Source: Pseudomonas sp. NKUCC02_KPG (GTDB lineage Bacteria; Pseudomonadota; Gammaproteobacteria; Pseudomonadales; Pseudomonadaceae). Taken from it: a DNA stretch of 64,000 nt. The stretch spans positions 1 through 64,000 of the forward strand of contig NZ_JAHKRC010000021.1 in assembly GCF_019345465.1 (NCBI RefSeq), given 5' to 3'. A program made the translations under genes and the position numbers. Of this stretch, positions 25,705 to 34,404 are shown piece by piece (positions within the stretch are counted from its first letter, which is position 1; the number at the start of each line of letters is the position of its first letter). The notes beneath the pieces were generated by a model. It was not told the origin of the DNA and did no database searches. It worked only from the letters and a program-made list of their open reading frames with translations.

Positions 25705-26850
25705 TCAGTGCTGGCTGAGCAGGACGGCCCGCAACATCGGCTGCTCAAGACCGGGAGCAAGCTGTTCAGCCAGCTCGATCAGGGGCAGCAAACGGCGTGT
25801 CTTCTTGTCTTTATGGTTAACCGCAATATCAGCGAGACGGTGTTGCAGGAACGGGTTGCCAAAGCGTTCACGCACGCTGTCGACGTAACGCTGCGCCACG
25901 TCGAACTGGCCGAGGGCAGCGAACACCGGCAACACCTCGCTGGCCCACAGGGCTTCCAGGTCGGCGCGCAAGGCTGGGCTCTGCATGGCCTGGTAGACCG
26001 TCTCGGTGGCCGGTCGGCCATCGCTCAACCAGCGCTCGGCCAGATAGCTGTGGCCCAGGTTCAGGGTAAACAGCTTGAGGCGCTCGAAATCGTCCAGGTC
26101 ATCGGTCAGGACAATGGCCTCATGGCTGCACGGCAGGGTCAGCCCCTCCTGGCGCTCGATCGCCCACAGGGCATAGGGCTCAGCCACCGCGCCCACCGGC
26201 TCAAGGGCCTGGGAAACAATGCGGTCGACCAGGGAGTTCGCCCAGCGGCAGGTGTGGATCAGGTAGGCCTCGAATGCATCGCCCAGCGCCCAACGGCGGG
26301 CCAGCGTTACCAGCAGATCGCGCAGCACGTCGCCGTTACGCGCAACCAGTTCACAGGGGAACAGCGACAAGGTGGACTGGGGGTTGTTTACCCAGCGGTC
26401 ATACAACAACACCAACAGCTTGGCCGGGAAGCTGACCGGTGCCGGGGCATCCGCGTCGAGCAACGCCGGCGTATCCCGCGAATCAAGTTGATAACCCCGG
26501 TCCCCGGTATTGGACACCACGACTTTGACCTGCTCCACAAAGCCCTTGCGCAGCACCGGCCATTGCTCGGTGGCATGCACCGCGCGGCTGATGGCCGAGG
26601 CCCACAGGTTCTGCTCCACCACCTGACCGTTTTCGATGCCCTGGATCAGCACCCGGTACGGTGTACCGCTGGCCAGTGCTGCGGTGCGCGCAGTGCTGGC
26701 AGGGCTGTCGGTGCTCTGTACCACGGCGATGCGGCCCAGGGCTGCGCCACGCTCCAGGGCTTGGGACACGAACAAGTCGACGTGAGCCTGAAGAAACCGG
26801 CTGGTACCGAACTGCAGGATCGGCGGAAATTGGCTATCGCTCATCACCAC
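25705..26850 (-). CDS. uxaB: Tagaturonate reductase-like polyol dehydrogenase
   Basis: The 381-residue protein belongs to the long-chain mannitol dehydrogenase family. It has the NAD-binding start ILQFGTSRFLQAHVD, the central VVSNTGDRGYQLD block, FPCELVARNGDVLRDLV, and the catalytic K-x-x-x-L-N-x-x-H motif (KLFTLNLGHSYLAE). It is shorter than E. coli UxaB (about 480 residues). The expected reaction is NADH-dependent reduction of D-tagaturonate to D-altronate, the substrate of the next enzyme. It starts four bases after lgoD ends. A D-mannonate oxidoreductase role is less likely given uxaA next door. Confidence 0.75.
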   Translation of the reverse strand: MVMSDSQFPPILQFGTSRFLQAHVDLFVSQALERGAALGRIAVVQSTDSPASTARTAALASGTPYRVLIQGIENGQVVEQNLWASAISRAVHATEQWPVLRKGFVEQVKVVVSNTGDRGYQLDSRDTPALLDADAPAPVSFPAKLLVLLYDRWVNNPQSTLSLFPCELVARNGDVLRDLLVTLARRWALGDAFEAYLIHTCRWANSLVDRIVSQALEPVGAVAEPYALWAIERQEGLTLPCSHEAIVLTDDLDDFERLKLFTLNLGHSYLAERWLSDGRPATETVYQAMQSPALRADLEALWASEVLPVFAALGQFDVAQRYVDSVRERFGNPFLQHRLADIAVNHKDKKTRRLLPLIELAEQLAPGLEQPMLRAVLLSQH

Positions 26851-26854
26851 CCCC

Positions 26855-27865
26855 TCAGCACTCGATAATGGCTTTGACCACGCCTTGCTGCGGATCCAGC
26901 AGCGTAGTGAATTGGTTCACGACTTCGCTGAGCGGGATACGGTGGGTATTGAGCGCCTGGTCCGGGATCAGGCCATCGCGCAGGCATTGCTCGACGTAGC
27001 GGAAGTCTTCGACAGTGGCATTGCGGCTGCCCATCAGGGTGGCTTCGCGCTTGTGGAACTCGGGATCGGAGAAGGTGATCGAGTCACGCACCACGGAAAT
27101 CATCACATAGGTGCCGCCGTGGGCGATAAATTCAAAGCCGCGCTCCATGGCCCGGGCGTTGCCGGTGGCGTCGAACACCACGTCATAGAAATCGCCTTCG
27201 GTGAGGTCGGCGAGCGCCTCTTTGTCACCCTCGCCAATTTTCACTGCGGCGTGAACATTGAGGTGCTTGCGGCAAAAATCCAGGCGGTCGTCACGGGTAT
27301 CGAGCACGGTGACGATGGCCCCGCGCAGCCCTGCAAAGATCGCCGCCGCCATGCCGATCGGTCCGGTTCCGACGATCAGCGTGCGCTGCCCGGCCTGGAT
27401 GTTCGAGCGGCGCACCGCATGGGCGCCGATGGACAGGAACTCGATCATTGCCGCCTGGTCCAGCGACACGCCCTCGGCCTTGTGAATGAATTGATGGGCC
27501 ACGCTCAGGTATTGGGTAAAGGCGCCGTCGCAATGCACGCCGAGCACCTGAATCCGGGTGCAGCAGTTGGTCTTGCCCTGACGGCAGGCGATGCACGTGC
27601 CACACGAGATATAGGGCATCACGTAGACCACGTCCCCAGCGACCAGACCGCTGCCCTCTTCACTGGTTTCGACGATGCCGGAAAACTCGTGGCCCATGAC
27701 CCGAGGGTACTCAAGGAACGGCTGGTTGCCGGTGTAAATGTGCAGGTCAGTGCCACATACGCCCACGCGTTTGACCCTGATCAGGGTTTCGCCGGGCTTG
27801 CGCTCGGGAATCGGACTTTCGATGGCGGTAAGCGAGCGCGGCTCGTTACAGATCACAGTCAGCAT
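26855..27865 (-). CDS. lgoD: Zinc-dependent alcohol dehydrogenase, L-galactonate 5-dehydrogenase-like
   Basis: The 336-residue medium-chain dehydrogenase has the catalytic zinc region GVCGTDLHIYTG and GHEFSGIVE, the structural zinc cluster CGTCIACRQGKTNCC, and a Rossmann motif GTGPIGMAAAIFAGLRG. Within this cluster the best fit is oxidation of L-galactonate to D-tagaturonate, as by E. coli LgoD, which then flows to UxaB, UxaA and KdgK. L-gulonate or another aldonate is also possible. It is the first enzyme gene of the operon. Its ATG overlaps the stop region of a 36-codon leader ORF and has GGAG nine bases upstream. Confidence 0.75.
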   Translation of the reverse strand: MLTVICNEPRSLTAIESPIPERKPGETLIRVKRVGVCGTDLHIYTGNQPFLEYPRVMGHEFSGIVETSEEGSGLVAGDVVYVMPYISCGTCIACRQGKTNCCTRIQVLGVHCDGAFTQYLSVAHQFIHKAEGVSLDQAAMIEFLSIGAHAVRRSNIQAGQRTLIVGTGPIGMAAAIFAGLRGAIVTVLDTRDDRLDFCRKHLNVHAAVKIGEGDKEALADLTEGDFYDVVFDATGNARAMERGFEFIAHGGTYVMISVVRDSITFSDPEFHKREATLMGSRNATVEDFRYVEQCLRDGLIPDQALNTHRIPLSEVVNQFTTLLDPQQGVVKAIIEC

Positions 27866-27969
27866 TTTTTATTCTCCGTCGTTAGCCCGGGGGCTACGGG
27901 TACAGGCGAGGTGATAGAGGGGTGACAAACAGGGGGGGCTGCAGCAACGGAGGGGAAAAGACAGGGCAT
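27859..27969 (-). CDS. Putative 36-residue leader peptide overlapping lgoD
   Basis: On the minus strand a strong ribosome site (AAGAGGAGA, five bases from ATG 27969) opens a 36-codon ORF. It starts MPCLFPSVAAAPPV, is rich in Pro, Ala and Val, and ends ENKKC with its TGA four bases into lgoD. The ribosome site is better than that of lgoD itself, so translation of the small ORF probably sets or couples lgoD translation. It includes a run of seven C on the coding strand and a Pro-Pro pair. I know of no named family for it. It could instead be a chance ORF. Confidence 0.5.
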   Translation of the reverse strand: MPCLFPSVAAAPPVCHPSITSPVPVAPGLTTENKKC

Positions 27970-28046
27970 CTGGATCTCCTCTTATTGTGTGCAGGCTTGA
28001 GTGCCGCTTGGATGATCACGCCTCGAAAATTACACGCAGCCAAAAA

Positions 28047-28063
28047 AATTGGCAAGACCAGTT
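28047..28063. promoter_or_regulatory. GntR-type operator 1 before the sugar-acid operon
   Basis: AATTGG-CAAGA-CCAGTT is an imperfect inverted repeat of the UxuR/ExuR-like form AATTGG-N-CCAATT. Its centre lies 30 bp from that of operator 2, about three helical turns. The likely binder is the GntR at 18556-19257. Confidence 0.55.
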
Positions 28064-28076
28064 TTCATAATAATTG

Positions 28077-28093
28077 AATTGGCCTTACCAAAT
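28077..28093. promoter_or_regulatory. GntR-type operator 2 before the sugar-acid operon
   Basis: AATTGG-CCTTA-CCAAAT repeats the operator 1 arm pattern with the same five-base centre. It lies in the 146-bp interval between the leader ORF and the end of the iron ABC gene. The surrounding AT-rich sequence could hold the operon promoter. Confidence 0.55.
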
Positions 28094-28115
28094 TGATTTC
28101 CGTTGAATTCAGCCC

Positions 28116-28910
28116 CTACCCCTGATGCCCGACCTGAATCACCTCCAGCGCACCATCCACCAGAATCTGGATGGTCTGCTGCGAACAGCGCTCAACGCGA
28201 GCATTAACCCCATAAACCTCGGCGAAAAGTTGCGGGGTCAGCACCTGCTCCGGGGGGCCGAAACCGATCAGCGCGCCCTCGCGCAATACCGCAATCCGGT
28301 CTGCGTAACGGGCCGCCAGGCTGATGTCGTGCATGACGATCACGGCAATCAGCCCGTGCTGTCGCACCATCGCCCGCACGCATTCCATTACCCGCAGTTG
28401 ATAGCTCAGGTCCAGCGCACTGGTGGGCTCATCCAGCAGCATCACACGGGGCCTGCGGGCAATCAGTTGTGCCAGGCTGACCAGTTGCCGCTGACCACCG
28501 GACAATGCGTTGAGCAGGTTATCGGCCAAGTGCTGGATGCCGATGCGCTGCAAGGCCTCATAGGCTTGCAACAGGTAATCGCCGCCTGCCCCCACCCGCA
28601 ACGCCGCCATGACGCTTTCGGTCACACTCAACCCCAGTCCGGGTGGCAAGTGCTGGGGCATGTAGGTGATGAGACGGGCGCGCTGGGCCACGGACATCGG
28701 CGCCAGTGGCCGACCTTGCAGACTGACAGAACCGGTCATGGGCTCAAGCCCCGCCAGCCCACGCAACAAGGTTGATTTGCCGGCACCGTTGGGCCCGATC
28801 AGGGCGGTCAGCGTGCCGGGATGCAGCTCTGGCAACGAGACATCGCCAATCACCACCCGGCGCCCGTACTTCACGTGCCCGTGACGGATCAACAACCCCT
28901 GCTCACTCAT
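28116..28910 (-). CDS. Iron-siderophore ABC transporter ATP-binding protein (FecE/FepC type)
   Basis: The 264-residue ATPase shows Walker A GPNGAGKS, signature LSGGQRQLVSLA, Walker B VMLLDEPTSALD and H-loop VMHDISLAA. The overall pattern is that of FecE/FepC/HmuV siderophore importers. Its start overlaps the stop of the permease gene (ATGA), so the three ABC genes are translationally coupled. It is the last gene of the iron operon running from about 34193. It powers import of ferric siderophore or its released product through the inner membrane. Confidence 0.9.
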   Translation of the reverse strand: MSEQGLLIRHGHVKYGRRVVIGDVSLPELHPGTLTALIGPNGAGKSTLLRGLAGLEPMTGSVSLQGRPLAPMSVAQRARLITYMPQHLPPGLGLSVTESVMAALRVGAGGDYLLQAYEALQRIGIQHLADNLLNALSGGQRQLVSLAQLIARRPRVMLLDEPTSALDLSYQLRVMECVRAMVRQHGLIAVIVMHDISLAARYADRIAVLREGALIGFGPPEQVLTPQLFAEVYGVNARVERCSQQTIQILVDGALEVIQVGHQG

Positions 28911-29968
28911 AACTGCCTGCCCCGCTTGTAGACCAGCGCCACAAAAATCGGCACCCCCACCAGCGCGGTGACGATGCCCACCGGCACGATGACGCCCGGC
29001 ATGATTATTTTGCTGACCACCGAGGACAGCGACAGCAACAACGCGCCCACCAGCGCACTGGCCGGGAACAGAAAGCGCTGGTCCTCACCGATCAGGATCC
29101 GCGCAATATGCGGCCCCACCAGGCCGATAAAACCAATGGTGCCGACAAACGCCACCGCCGTGGCGGCCAACAGGCTGATGCGCAGCAATGAGAAAAACCG
29201 CAGCCGCCGCACATCCACGCCAAAGCTCTGCGCCCGCTCCTCGCCCATGCGCAGCAACGTCATGCGTGAAGCCGCGTGCAGGGAAAACGGCGCAGTCAGC
29301 GCCACCACCAGGGCCAGAATCCCCAGCTTGTCCCAATTGGCCCGGGCCACGCTGCCCAGGCTCCAAAACACCAGTTGCTGCAGGACGTCTTCAGTGGCCA
29401 GCAACTGCAACAGGGCAACCAGTGCGTTGCAACTGAACACCAGCGCAATACCGAACAGCACCAGGGTCTCGACCCCTGCCCCGCGCAGCCGCGACATGCC
29501 GTGCAGCAGGAACATCGAGCCGCAGGCAAACACAAAAGCCGACAGGGCCACCAGGGAGTCGCGACTCAACAAGGCGCTGCTCACCGGAAACACGATCACC
29601 AGCGAAGCCCCCAGCGCAGCGGCCGACGACACGCCCAGGGTGAACGGACTGGCCAGCGGGTTATTGAGGATCGCCTGCATTTCCGCACCGGCCAGGGCCA
29701 GGGCTGCGCCGACCATAACGGCCATCAGCGCATAGGGCAGACGCACATTCCAGATGATCACGCGGTCAGTCACGTCCAGGGTTTGCGGGTGCAGCAGCCC
29801 CTGGATCAAGTCCCCCAGCCCCATGCCTGACGAGCCGGTGGACAGGTCCAGCAGCACGGCGCCCACCAGCGCGCAGCCCATCACCAGCAACAGGCAACAC
29901 CGTCGCGCCAGCAGACGCCGATAACCCTGGCTGGCAGCAATCACTGCCGGGTTGGCGATTGAGGTCAT
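28907..29968 (-). CDS. Iron-siderophore ABC transporter permease (FecCD family)
   Basis: The 353-residue protein has about nine or ten hydrophobic spans and typical FecCD blocks: VRLPYALMAVMVGAALALAGAEMQ, NPLASPFTLGVSSAAALGAS, and FVGLVGPHIAR-like sequence (IGFIGLVGPHIARILIG). A single permease gene implies a homodimer, as in BtuC-type importers. Its start overlaps the stop of the binding-protein gene. The substrate is set by the binding protein and is not readable here. Confidence 0.92.
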   Translation of the reverse strand: MTSIANPAVIAASQGYRRLLARRCCLLLVMGCALVGAVLLDLSTGSSGMGLGDLIQGLLHPQTLDVTDRVIIWNVRLPYALMAVMVGAALALAGAEMQAILNNPLASPFTLGVSSAAALGASLVIVFPVSSALLSRDSLVALSAFVFACGSMFLLHGMSRLRGAGVETLVLFGIALVFSCNALVALLQLLATEDVLQQLVFWSLGSVARANWDKLGILALVVALTAPFSLHAASRMTLLRMGEERAQSFGVDVRRLRFFSLLRISLLAATAVAFVGTIGFIGLVGPHIARILIGEDQRFLFPASALVGALLLSLSSVVSKIIMPGVIVPVGIVTALVGVPIFVALVYKRGRQL

Positions 29969-31083
29969 TTCTGCTCACTGATCCAGTACTGGCCCGCCAG
30001 CGGCGTATCGAGGAACTGTCGGTTGATTTCAGCCAGCGTCAGCTGTGGATCAAGGTCGGCAAACCTTTCGGGGTGAATCCACCTGGCCATCGCCTCAATG
30101 GCGAGAATGTTGTACGGAGAATTGTAAAAGTCGTGCCACAGGCCATGGACATTACCCTCGCGCACCGCCCGCAGCTCGACAAACTCCGCACGCTTAAGCA
30201 CGTGCTTGAGGGACGCCCGGGCCGTCTGTTCATCGATGCCCGCGCCCAGCATCACACCGGGCTTTTGATTGCCCGAGAGGATGTACACATCGGGATCGGC
30301 CTTGAGCGCGTATTCAACACTGATGTCTCCCAGCGCCCCGGGCACCACGCCCTCGGCAATATTGCGCCCGCCCACCAGGCGGATCAGCTCGCCCATGCCG
30401 CCCTTGCCGGTGGTATGCCCAGGATTGGCCCAGACCCCGCCCAGCAGTTCCAGAAACACCTTTGGGCGCTGGCTGTCATCGATCGCGCCCAGGGTCTGGG
30501 TGATTCGTTCGATGTGCTGGCGGTAGAAATCAAGAAAGGCACTGGCCCGGGCTTCGCGCCCCAACGCCTGGCCCAGTGCTGTCATGCTGTCCTCGGTGCC
30601 TTGCATCGGGTTGACCCGGAAATCGACGAACAACACCGCAATCCCGGCTTTTTCCAGCACATCGGCCACCGGGCTGTGATCGGTGGGGCCATGCCCGGAA
30701 ATACTGAACACCGCCAGATCCGGCTTGAGCGCCAGGATCTGCTCGGCACTGACACTCTGCTCGGAGGCCTGGCCGATCAACGGGATGTCCTTGACCTCGG
30801 GGAACTTCGCCACGTAAGCCGCGTAGGTGTTGGGGTCAAGCTTGCGCAGGTCGTTCTGCCAGCCAACGATACGTTTGAACGGCTGATCGCGGTCGAGCAG
30901 CGCGAAGGCCGAAATCAGCCGCCCTTCCCCCAGCACCACCCGCTGCACCTGGTCCGGCACCTTGACCACCCGCCCCAAGGCATCAGTGACCTCTTTGGCA
31001 CTGGCGCACGAAGTCCCCAACGCCACCAGCACCAGCATGGCCCCAAGGCGTACAAAGGCCTGACGCAAAAACACTCTCGACAC
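29965..31083 (-). CDS. Periplasmic iron/siderophore-binding protein
   Basis: The protein has a class III binding-protein fold: DALGRVVKVPDQVQRVVLGEG at the mature start, then LKPDLAVFSISG and a C-terminal helix-rich lobe. A signal peptide with cleavage near SCASA-KEV is present. The start is set at GTG 31083 (372 residues) because GGGAGA lies six bases before it; a TTG at 31113 overlapping the upstream stop is the alternative. It should deliver a ferric chelate to the FecCD permease next to it. The linked PiuC and TonB receptor genes suggest the same ligand system. Confidence 0.88.
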   Translation of the reverse strand: MSRVFLRQAFVRLGAMLVLVALGTSCASAKEVTDALGRVVKVPDQVQRVVLGEGRLISAFALLDRDQPFKRIVGWQNDLRKLDPNTYAAYVAKFPEVKDIPLIGQASEQSVSAEQILALKPDLAVFSISGHGPTDHSPVADVLEKAGIAVLFVDFRVNPMQGTEDSMTALGQALGREARASAFLDFYRQHIERITQTLGAIDDSQRPKVFLELLGGVWANPGHTTGKGGMGELIRLVGGRNIAEGVVPGALGDISVEYALKADPDVYILSGNQKPGVMLGAGIDEQTARASLKHVLKRAEFVELRAVREGNVHGLWHDFYNSPYNILAIEAMARWIHPERFADLDPQLTLAEINRQFLDTPLAGQYWISEQK

Positions 31084-31109
31084 GGCAAATCTCCCGCTGA
31101 ATAAAAGGC

Positions 31110-31790
31110 TCAAACGTCGCTCCAGCGCCGCAAGAGGTTGTGATACACGCCGCTCAGTTGCAGCAGTGATTCGTCATCCGCCTGTTGGGCGGTCAAGCGT
31201 TGAATGGCCACGTCCATGTCCAGCAACAGGCTGCGCTGGCTGTCTTCGCGCACCAGGCTTTCGATCCAGAAAAAACTCGCAACACGCTCGCCCCGGGTCA
31301 CCGGGTTGACCTTGTGCACGCTGCTGCCCGGGTACAGCACCAGATGCCCGGCGGGCAACTTGACGCTGCGCTCGCCAAAGGTGTCGCGGATCACCAGTTC
31401 GCCGCCGTCATAACTGTGGGGATCGGCCAGAAACAGGGTCGCGGACACGTCCGTGCGCACCCGTTCACGAACGCCCTTGATGCCGCGAATGGCGTTGTCG
31501 ATATGAAAACCGAACGACTCGCCTGCGCTGTAGCGGTTGAACAAGGGCGGGTAGATGCGCTTGGGCAACGCGCCAGACATGAACAACGCGTTATCGGACA
31601 GCCGCTGCAGAATGCGCTGGCCCAGCAGCAGGCCGACCTCGTTGTCTTCGGCCAGTTGGCGGTTGAACTTGCCCCGCGCCGAGCGCACTCCGGCGGTCTG
31701 CTTGCCATCGACCCACGGCTGATCGAGCAGCACGCGGCGCATCTCGGTCACTTCCTGCGGGCTGAACAGGTCAGCGATTTCGATCAGCAT
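31110..31790 (-). CDS. piuC: PiuC-type Fe(II)/2-oxoglutarate dioxygenase
   Basis: The 226-residue protein matches the PiuC/YbiX family of PKHD-type hydroxylases. Metal ligands are His96 and Asp98 in FGFHIDNA and His159 in SSVHKVNPV, and Arg169 can bind 2-oxoglutarate. In pseudomonads piuC lies beside the TonB receptor gene piuA and is iron regulated; the same pairing occurs here, 24 nt downstream of the receptor. Its molecular substrate is not firmly established in the family. It is unusual to see an ABC importer fused to the same operon. Confidence 0.9.
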   Translation of the reverse strand: MLIEIADLFSPQEVTEMRRVLLDQPWVDGKQTAGVRSARGKFNRQLAEDNEVGLLLGQRILQRLSDNALFMSGALPKRIYPPLFNRYSAGESFGFHIDNAIRGIKGVRERVRTDVSATLFLADPHSYDGGELVIRDTFGERSVKLPAGHLVLYPGSSVHKVNPVTRGERVASFFWIESLVREDSQRSLLLDMDVAIQRLTAQQADDESLLQLSGVYHNLLRRWSDV

Positions 31791-31814
31791 CTCTCGCTCC
31801 GCAACAACCCGGAA

Positions 31815-34193
31815 TCAGAAGTCATAATCGATACTCGCCGTCAGCGTGCGTCCGGCTCCCGGCACGCCATACAGCTGGAAGCCATCCAGCGAGGCGCCGA
31901 CGCGGCTGAAGTAGAAGGTGTTGAACAGGTTGTCGACATTGAGGTTGACCGTGGTCTGGCGATTGAACCTGTACTGCGCTGCCAGGTAGTGCACCCAGTA
32001 GCCGGGGGCCTTTTCCTTGTCCTGGGTGTAGATCGCAAGCACCCCTGAAGGACCGTCGGCATAGCTGCTGTTGTTATTCAGGCCACCCACGTATTTGTTG
32101 TCGGTGTAGCGACGACGACCCACGTAGTTGGCGCCATAACTCAAGCTCAGGTCATCAGTAAAGGCGTAGGTGGTCCACAGGTTGGCCGTCAGGTCGGGCA
32201 CGTTCTTGGCCTCTGCGCCTTTGTTGACACCCTTGGTCTGTTCGCTTTTGAGGGCCGAGAAACCGCTGTAGGCCGTCCAGCGATCGGTCAAGGTGCCTTG
32301 CAGGCCCAGCTCCACGCCATCGACCCGCTTGGCAGGCAAGGCACGCACCGGCGATGCTTCACCCTCGGCGTATTCCCAGGAGTTGACCAGCTCGGTGCGG
32401 AACACCGCCGCGGTCACGCTCATGCCTTTGTCCAGCAGGTCCCACTTGGTGCCAAGCTCATAAGTCCTGGACTTGGCCGGGGTATAGCGACGGGTACTGG
32501 CAGCACCGTAGATCTGGTTGTTGGTCGAGGCTCCCAGCGCCGAAGGCTGGGTCGACTCACTGTAGGACGCGTAAATCGTGCCGTTGGGTTGTGGTTTGAA
32601 TACCACCCCGGCGCGACCGCTCCAGGCACCCGAGGTGTCCTTGACATCGTCCTGGCCACGCTGAGTCGTTTCGGCACTCCAGTGGTCATAGCGCAGGGAC
32701 CCCATGACCTGCCACCACTGATTCAGGGTCAGGGTGTCACCAAAAAACAGCCCGGCGTTGTCGATGCTCGAACGCGGCTCGCCGACGCCCTTGGTGGTGT
32801 AGACCGCCGCAAAGTCATGCTGTGGGTCAGCCATGTCGAACGTCATGTTCGGCGCCGGCACCTTGGCGTTGCGCTCAAGGCCACCGTAGGTTTCATGGTA
32901 GACATCGAGCCCGGCCACGGCCTTGTGGCTGATGGCGCCGGTGTCGAATTCAAAGCTCAGGTCGGTCTGGTTATCGAGGATGGTGTAGCGTTTGGACAAG
33001 CCGAAATCACTGCCCCGCAGTATCCCGTTGGCGGTGCTGCCGGTGTTGGTGTAGTCGGTGTAGACATTGACCCCGTTGACCGTCGACACCGGCCCCACGC
33101 CGACATAACCCAGGGTTGCGCAACGGTTGGCGGTACAGGTTTTCGCGCCGTCGGCGCCTGCGGCGGTAAAACGCGCCGGTGACAGCACCGAAAAGCTGTC
33201 GGTGCGCTGCCAGCGCACCTGGTTGGTCAGCAACGTCCCGTTGTCGAAGTCGTGTTCCAGGCGCCCGGTCAACGAAGTGGTCTCGGTTTGCTGGGTGTAC
33301 AGACTGGAGTCGCCGTACCAGTTGCTGCGTTTGACCCCGGGCATGCGCTTGCCATCTGTGCCGCGCAAGATCGGCAGGCCGCCGTCCGGGGTGTTGTCAT
33401 CCTTCTGGTAGAAAAAATCGACAAAGCCCCGGGTCGGCGTCGACAGCCCCAGAGCCAGCGAGGTGGCAATGCCCCAGCGGTCGTAGTCGACCTCATCGCG
33501 TTCAGCCACCTGGCTTTGGTGCTTCATCAGGTTGATGCGCACCGCGCTGGTGTCATTCAACTCATGGTTGATATCAGCGGTCAGGCGTCGATAGCCATCG
33601 GTCCCGACACCGGCAGACACCCGATTGGCATCCCCCATATGGGCTTCCTTGCTCACCAGATTGACGCTGCCGCCCACTGCCGAAATACCCGACTCGATGG
33701 CGCCGGTGCCCTTGAACACCTCGGCCTGTTGCAGGTTGAAGGTGTCGTTGCGGCTGGACATGCCCGCATCGCGCACACCATCGACGGTCAGGCTCTGCTC
33801 GGAAGAAAACCCGCGGATGGAAAACAGATCACCCCAGCCGAGATTGCCCTCTCCGGACATGAAGGTGATGCCCGGCACATTGCGCAAGATGTCCTGCAAG
33901 CTCTGGGCGTTCTGCTCCTTGAGCACCTGCTGGGGCACGATGGTGATGCTCTGCGGGGCATCCAGCAGCGGCGTCATGACCTTGCGCGATGACACTTCGT
34001 CGACCTTGAACGGCGAGTCATAAGAGCCCTCCACGTTCGATGCGGGCAGGGTCAGCACCTCTGTCGAGGACTGCGCCGCCTGGCTCGCCGGGCTCAATAC
34101 GCCGAGGGCCAGCAGGCTGAAAACGGGGGCAAGCGTACTGTTCAATGCACAAGGGGTATTGCGAACTACTGCCGCATCGGGTGACGATGGCAT
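31815..34193 (-). CDS. TonB-dependent siderophore receptor, PiuA/Fiu-like
   Basis: ATG 34193 is chosen because AAGGAAGG lies five bases upstream; this gives 792 residues. A long signal sequence ends near ASQAAQS, followed by a TonB-box-like stretch (EVLTLPAS), a plug domain (DAPQSITIVPQQVLKEQNAQSLQDIL, GFSSEQSLTVDGVRD) and a 22-strand barrel ending in an aromatic residue (ASIDYDF). The set of piuC next door and a catecholate-type plug suggests a catecholate siderophore receptor like PiuA, Fiu or PirA. A Fur-like box lies 15-32 bases upstream of the start. The gene faces a two-component system across a 211-bp interval, an arrangement known for siderophore-sensing receptors. Confidence 0.9.
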   Translation of the reverse strand: MPSSPDAAVVRNTPCALNSTLAPVFSLLALGVLSPASQAAQSSTEVLTLPASNVEGSYDSPFKVDEVSSRKVMTPLLDAPQSITIVPQQVLKEQNAQSLQDILRNVPGITFMSGEGNLGWGDLFSIRGFSSEQSLTVDGVRDAGMSSRNDTFNLQQAEVFKGTGAIESGISAVGGSVNLVSKEAHMGDANRVSAGVGTDGYRRLTADINHELNDTSAVRINLMKHQSQVAERDEVDYDRWGIATSLALGLSTPTRGFVDFFYQKDDNTPDGGLPILRGTDGKRMPGVKRSNWYGDSSLYTQQTETTSLTGRLEHDFDNGTLLTNQVRWQRTDSFSVLSPARFTAAGADGAKTCTANRCATLGYVGVGPVSTVNGVNVYTDYTNTGSTANGILRGSDFGLSKRYTILDNQTDLSFEFDTGAISHKAVAGLDVYHETYGGLERNAKVPAPNMTFDMADPQHDFAAVYTTKGVGEPRSSIDNAGLFFGDTLTLNQWWQVMGSLRYDHWSAETTQRGQDDVKDTSGAWSGRAGVVFKPQPNGTIYASYSESTQPSALGASTNNQIYGAASTRRYTPAKSRTYELGTKWDLLDKGMSVTAAVFRTELVNSWEYAEGEASPVRALPAKRVDGVELGLQGTLTDRWTAYSGFSALKSEQTKGVNKGAEAKNVPDLTANLWTTYAFTDDLSLSYGANYVGRRRYTDNKYVGGLNNNSSYADGPSGVLAIYTQDKEKAPGYWVHYLAAQYRFNRQTTVNLNVDNLFNTFYFSRVGASLDGFQLYGVPGAGRTLTASIDYDF

Positions 34194-34207
34194 CGGGCCT
34201 TCCTTAA

Positions 34208-34225
34208 TTACAATGACTCGCATTT
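34208..34225 (-). promoter_or_regulatory. Candidate Fur box before the TonB receptor gene
   Basis: On the minus strand AATGCGAGTCATTGTA matches 12 of 16 positions of the Fur core AATGATAATCATTATC. It ends just before the ribosome site. The position supports iron repression but needs binding data. Confidence 0.45.
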
Positions 34226-34404
34226 AGATTCGCCATTCTAAAGAGCGTCATTGCAGCGGATCGCCTGACTTTGTATTGCCAGTGCATGAAAACAGCACCC
34301 ACAACATTCCATTACATTTAGCCCGGCTGCGCGCCGTGGAATCGGCTATTTGTGCGCCCCTCCCCGGCTCAATGTTCATCTGACTCAAGGCGTCTGTACT
34401 GCCC

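Noticed and set aside
32298..33182. 294-codon plus-strand open frame over the TonB receptor
   Set aside because: It lies antisense to a complete receptor barrel and has a low-complexity Gly/Val/Arg composition.
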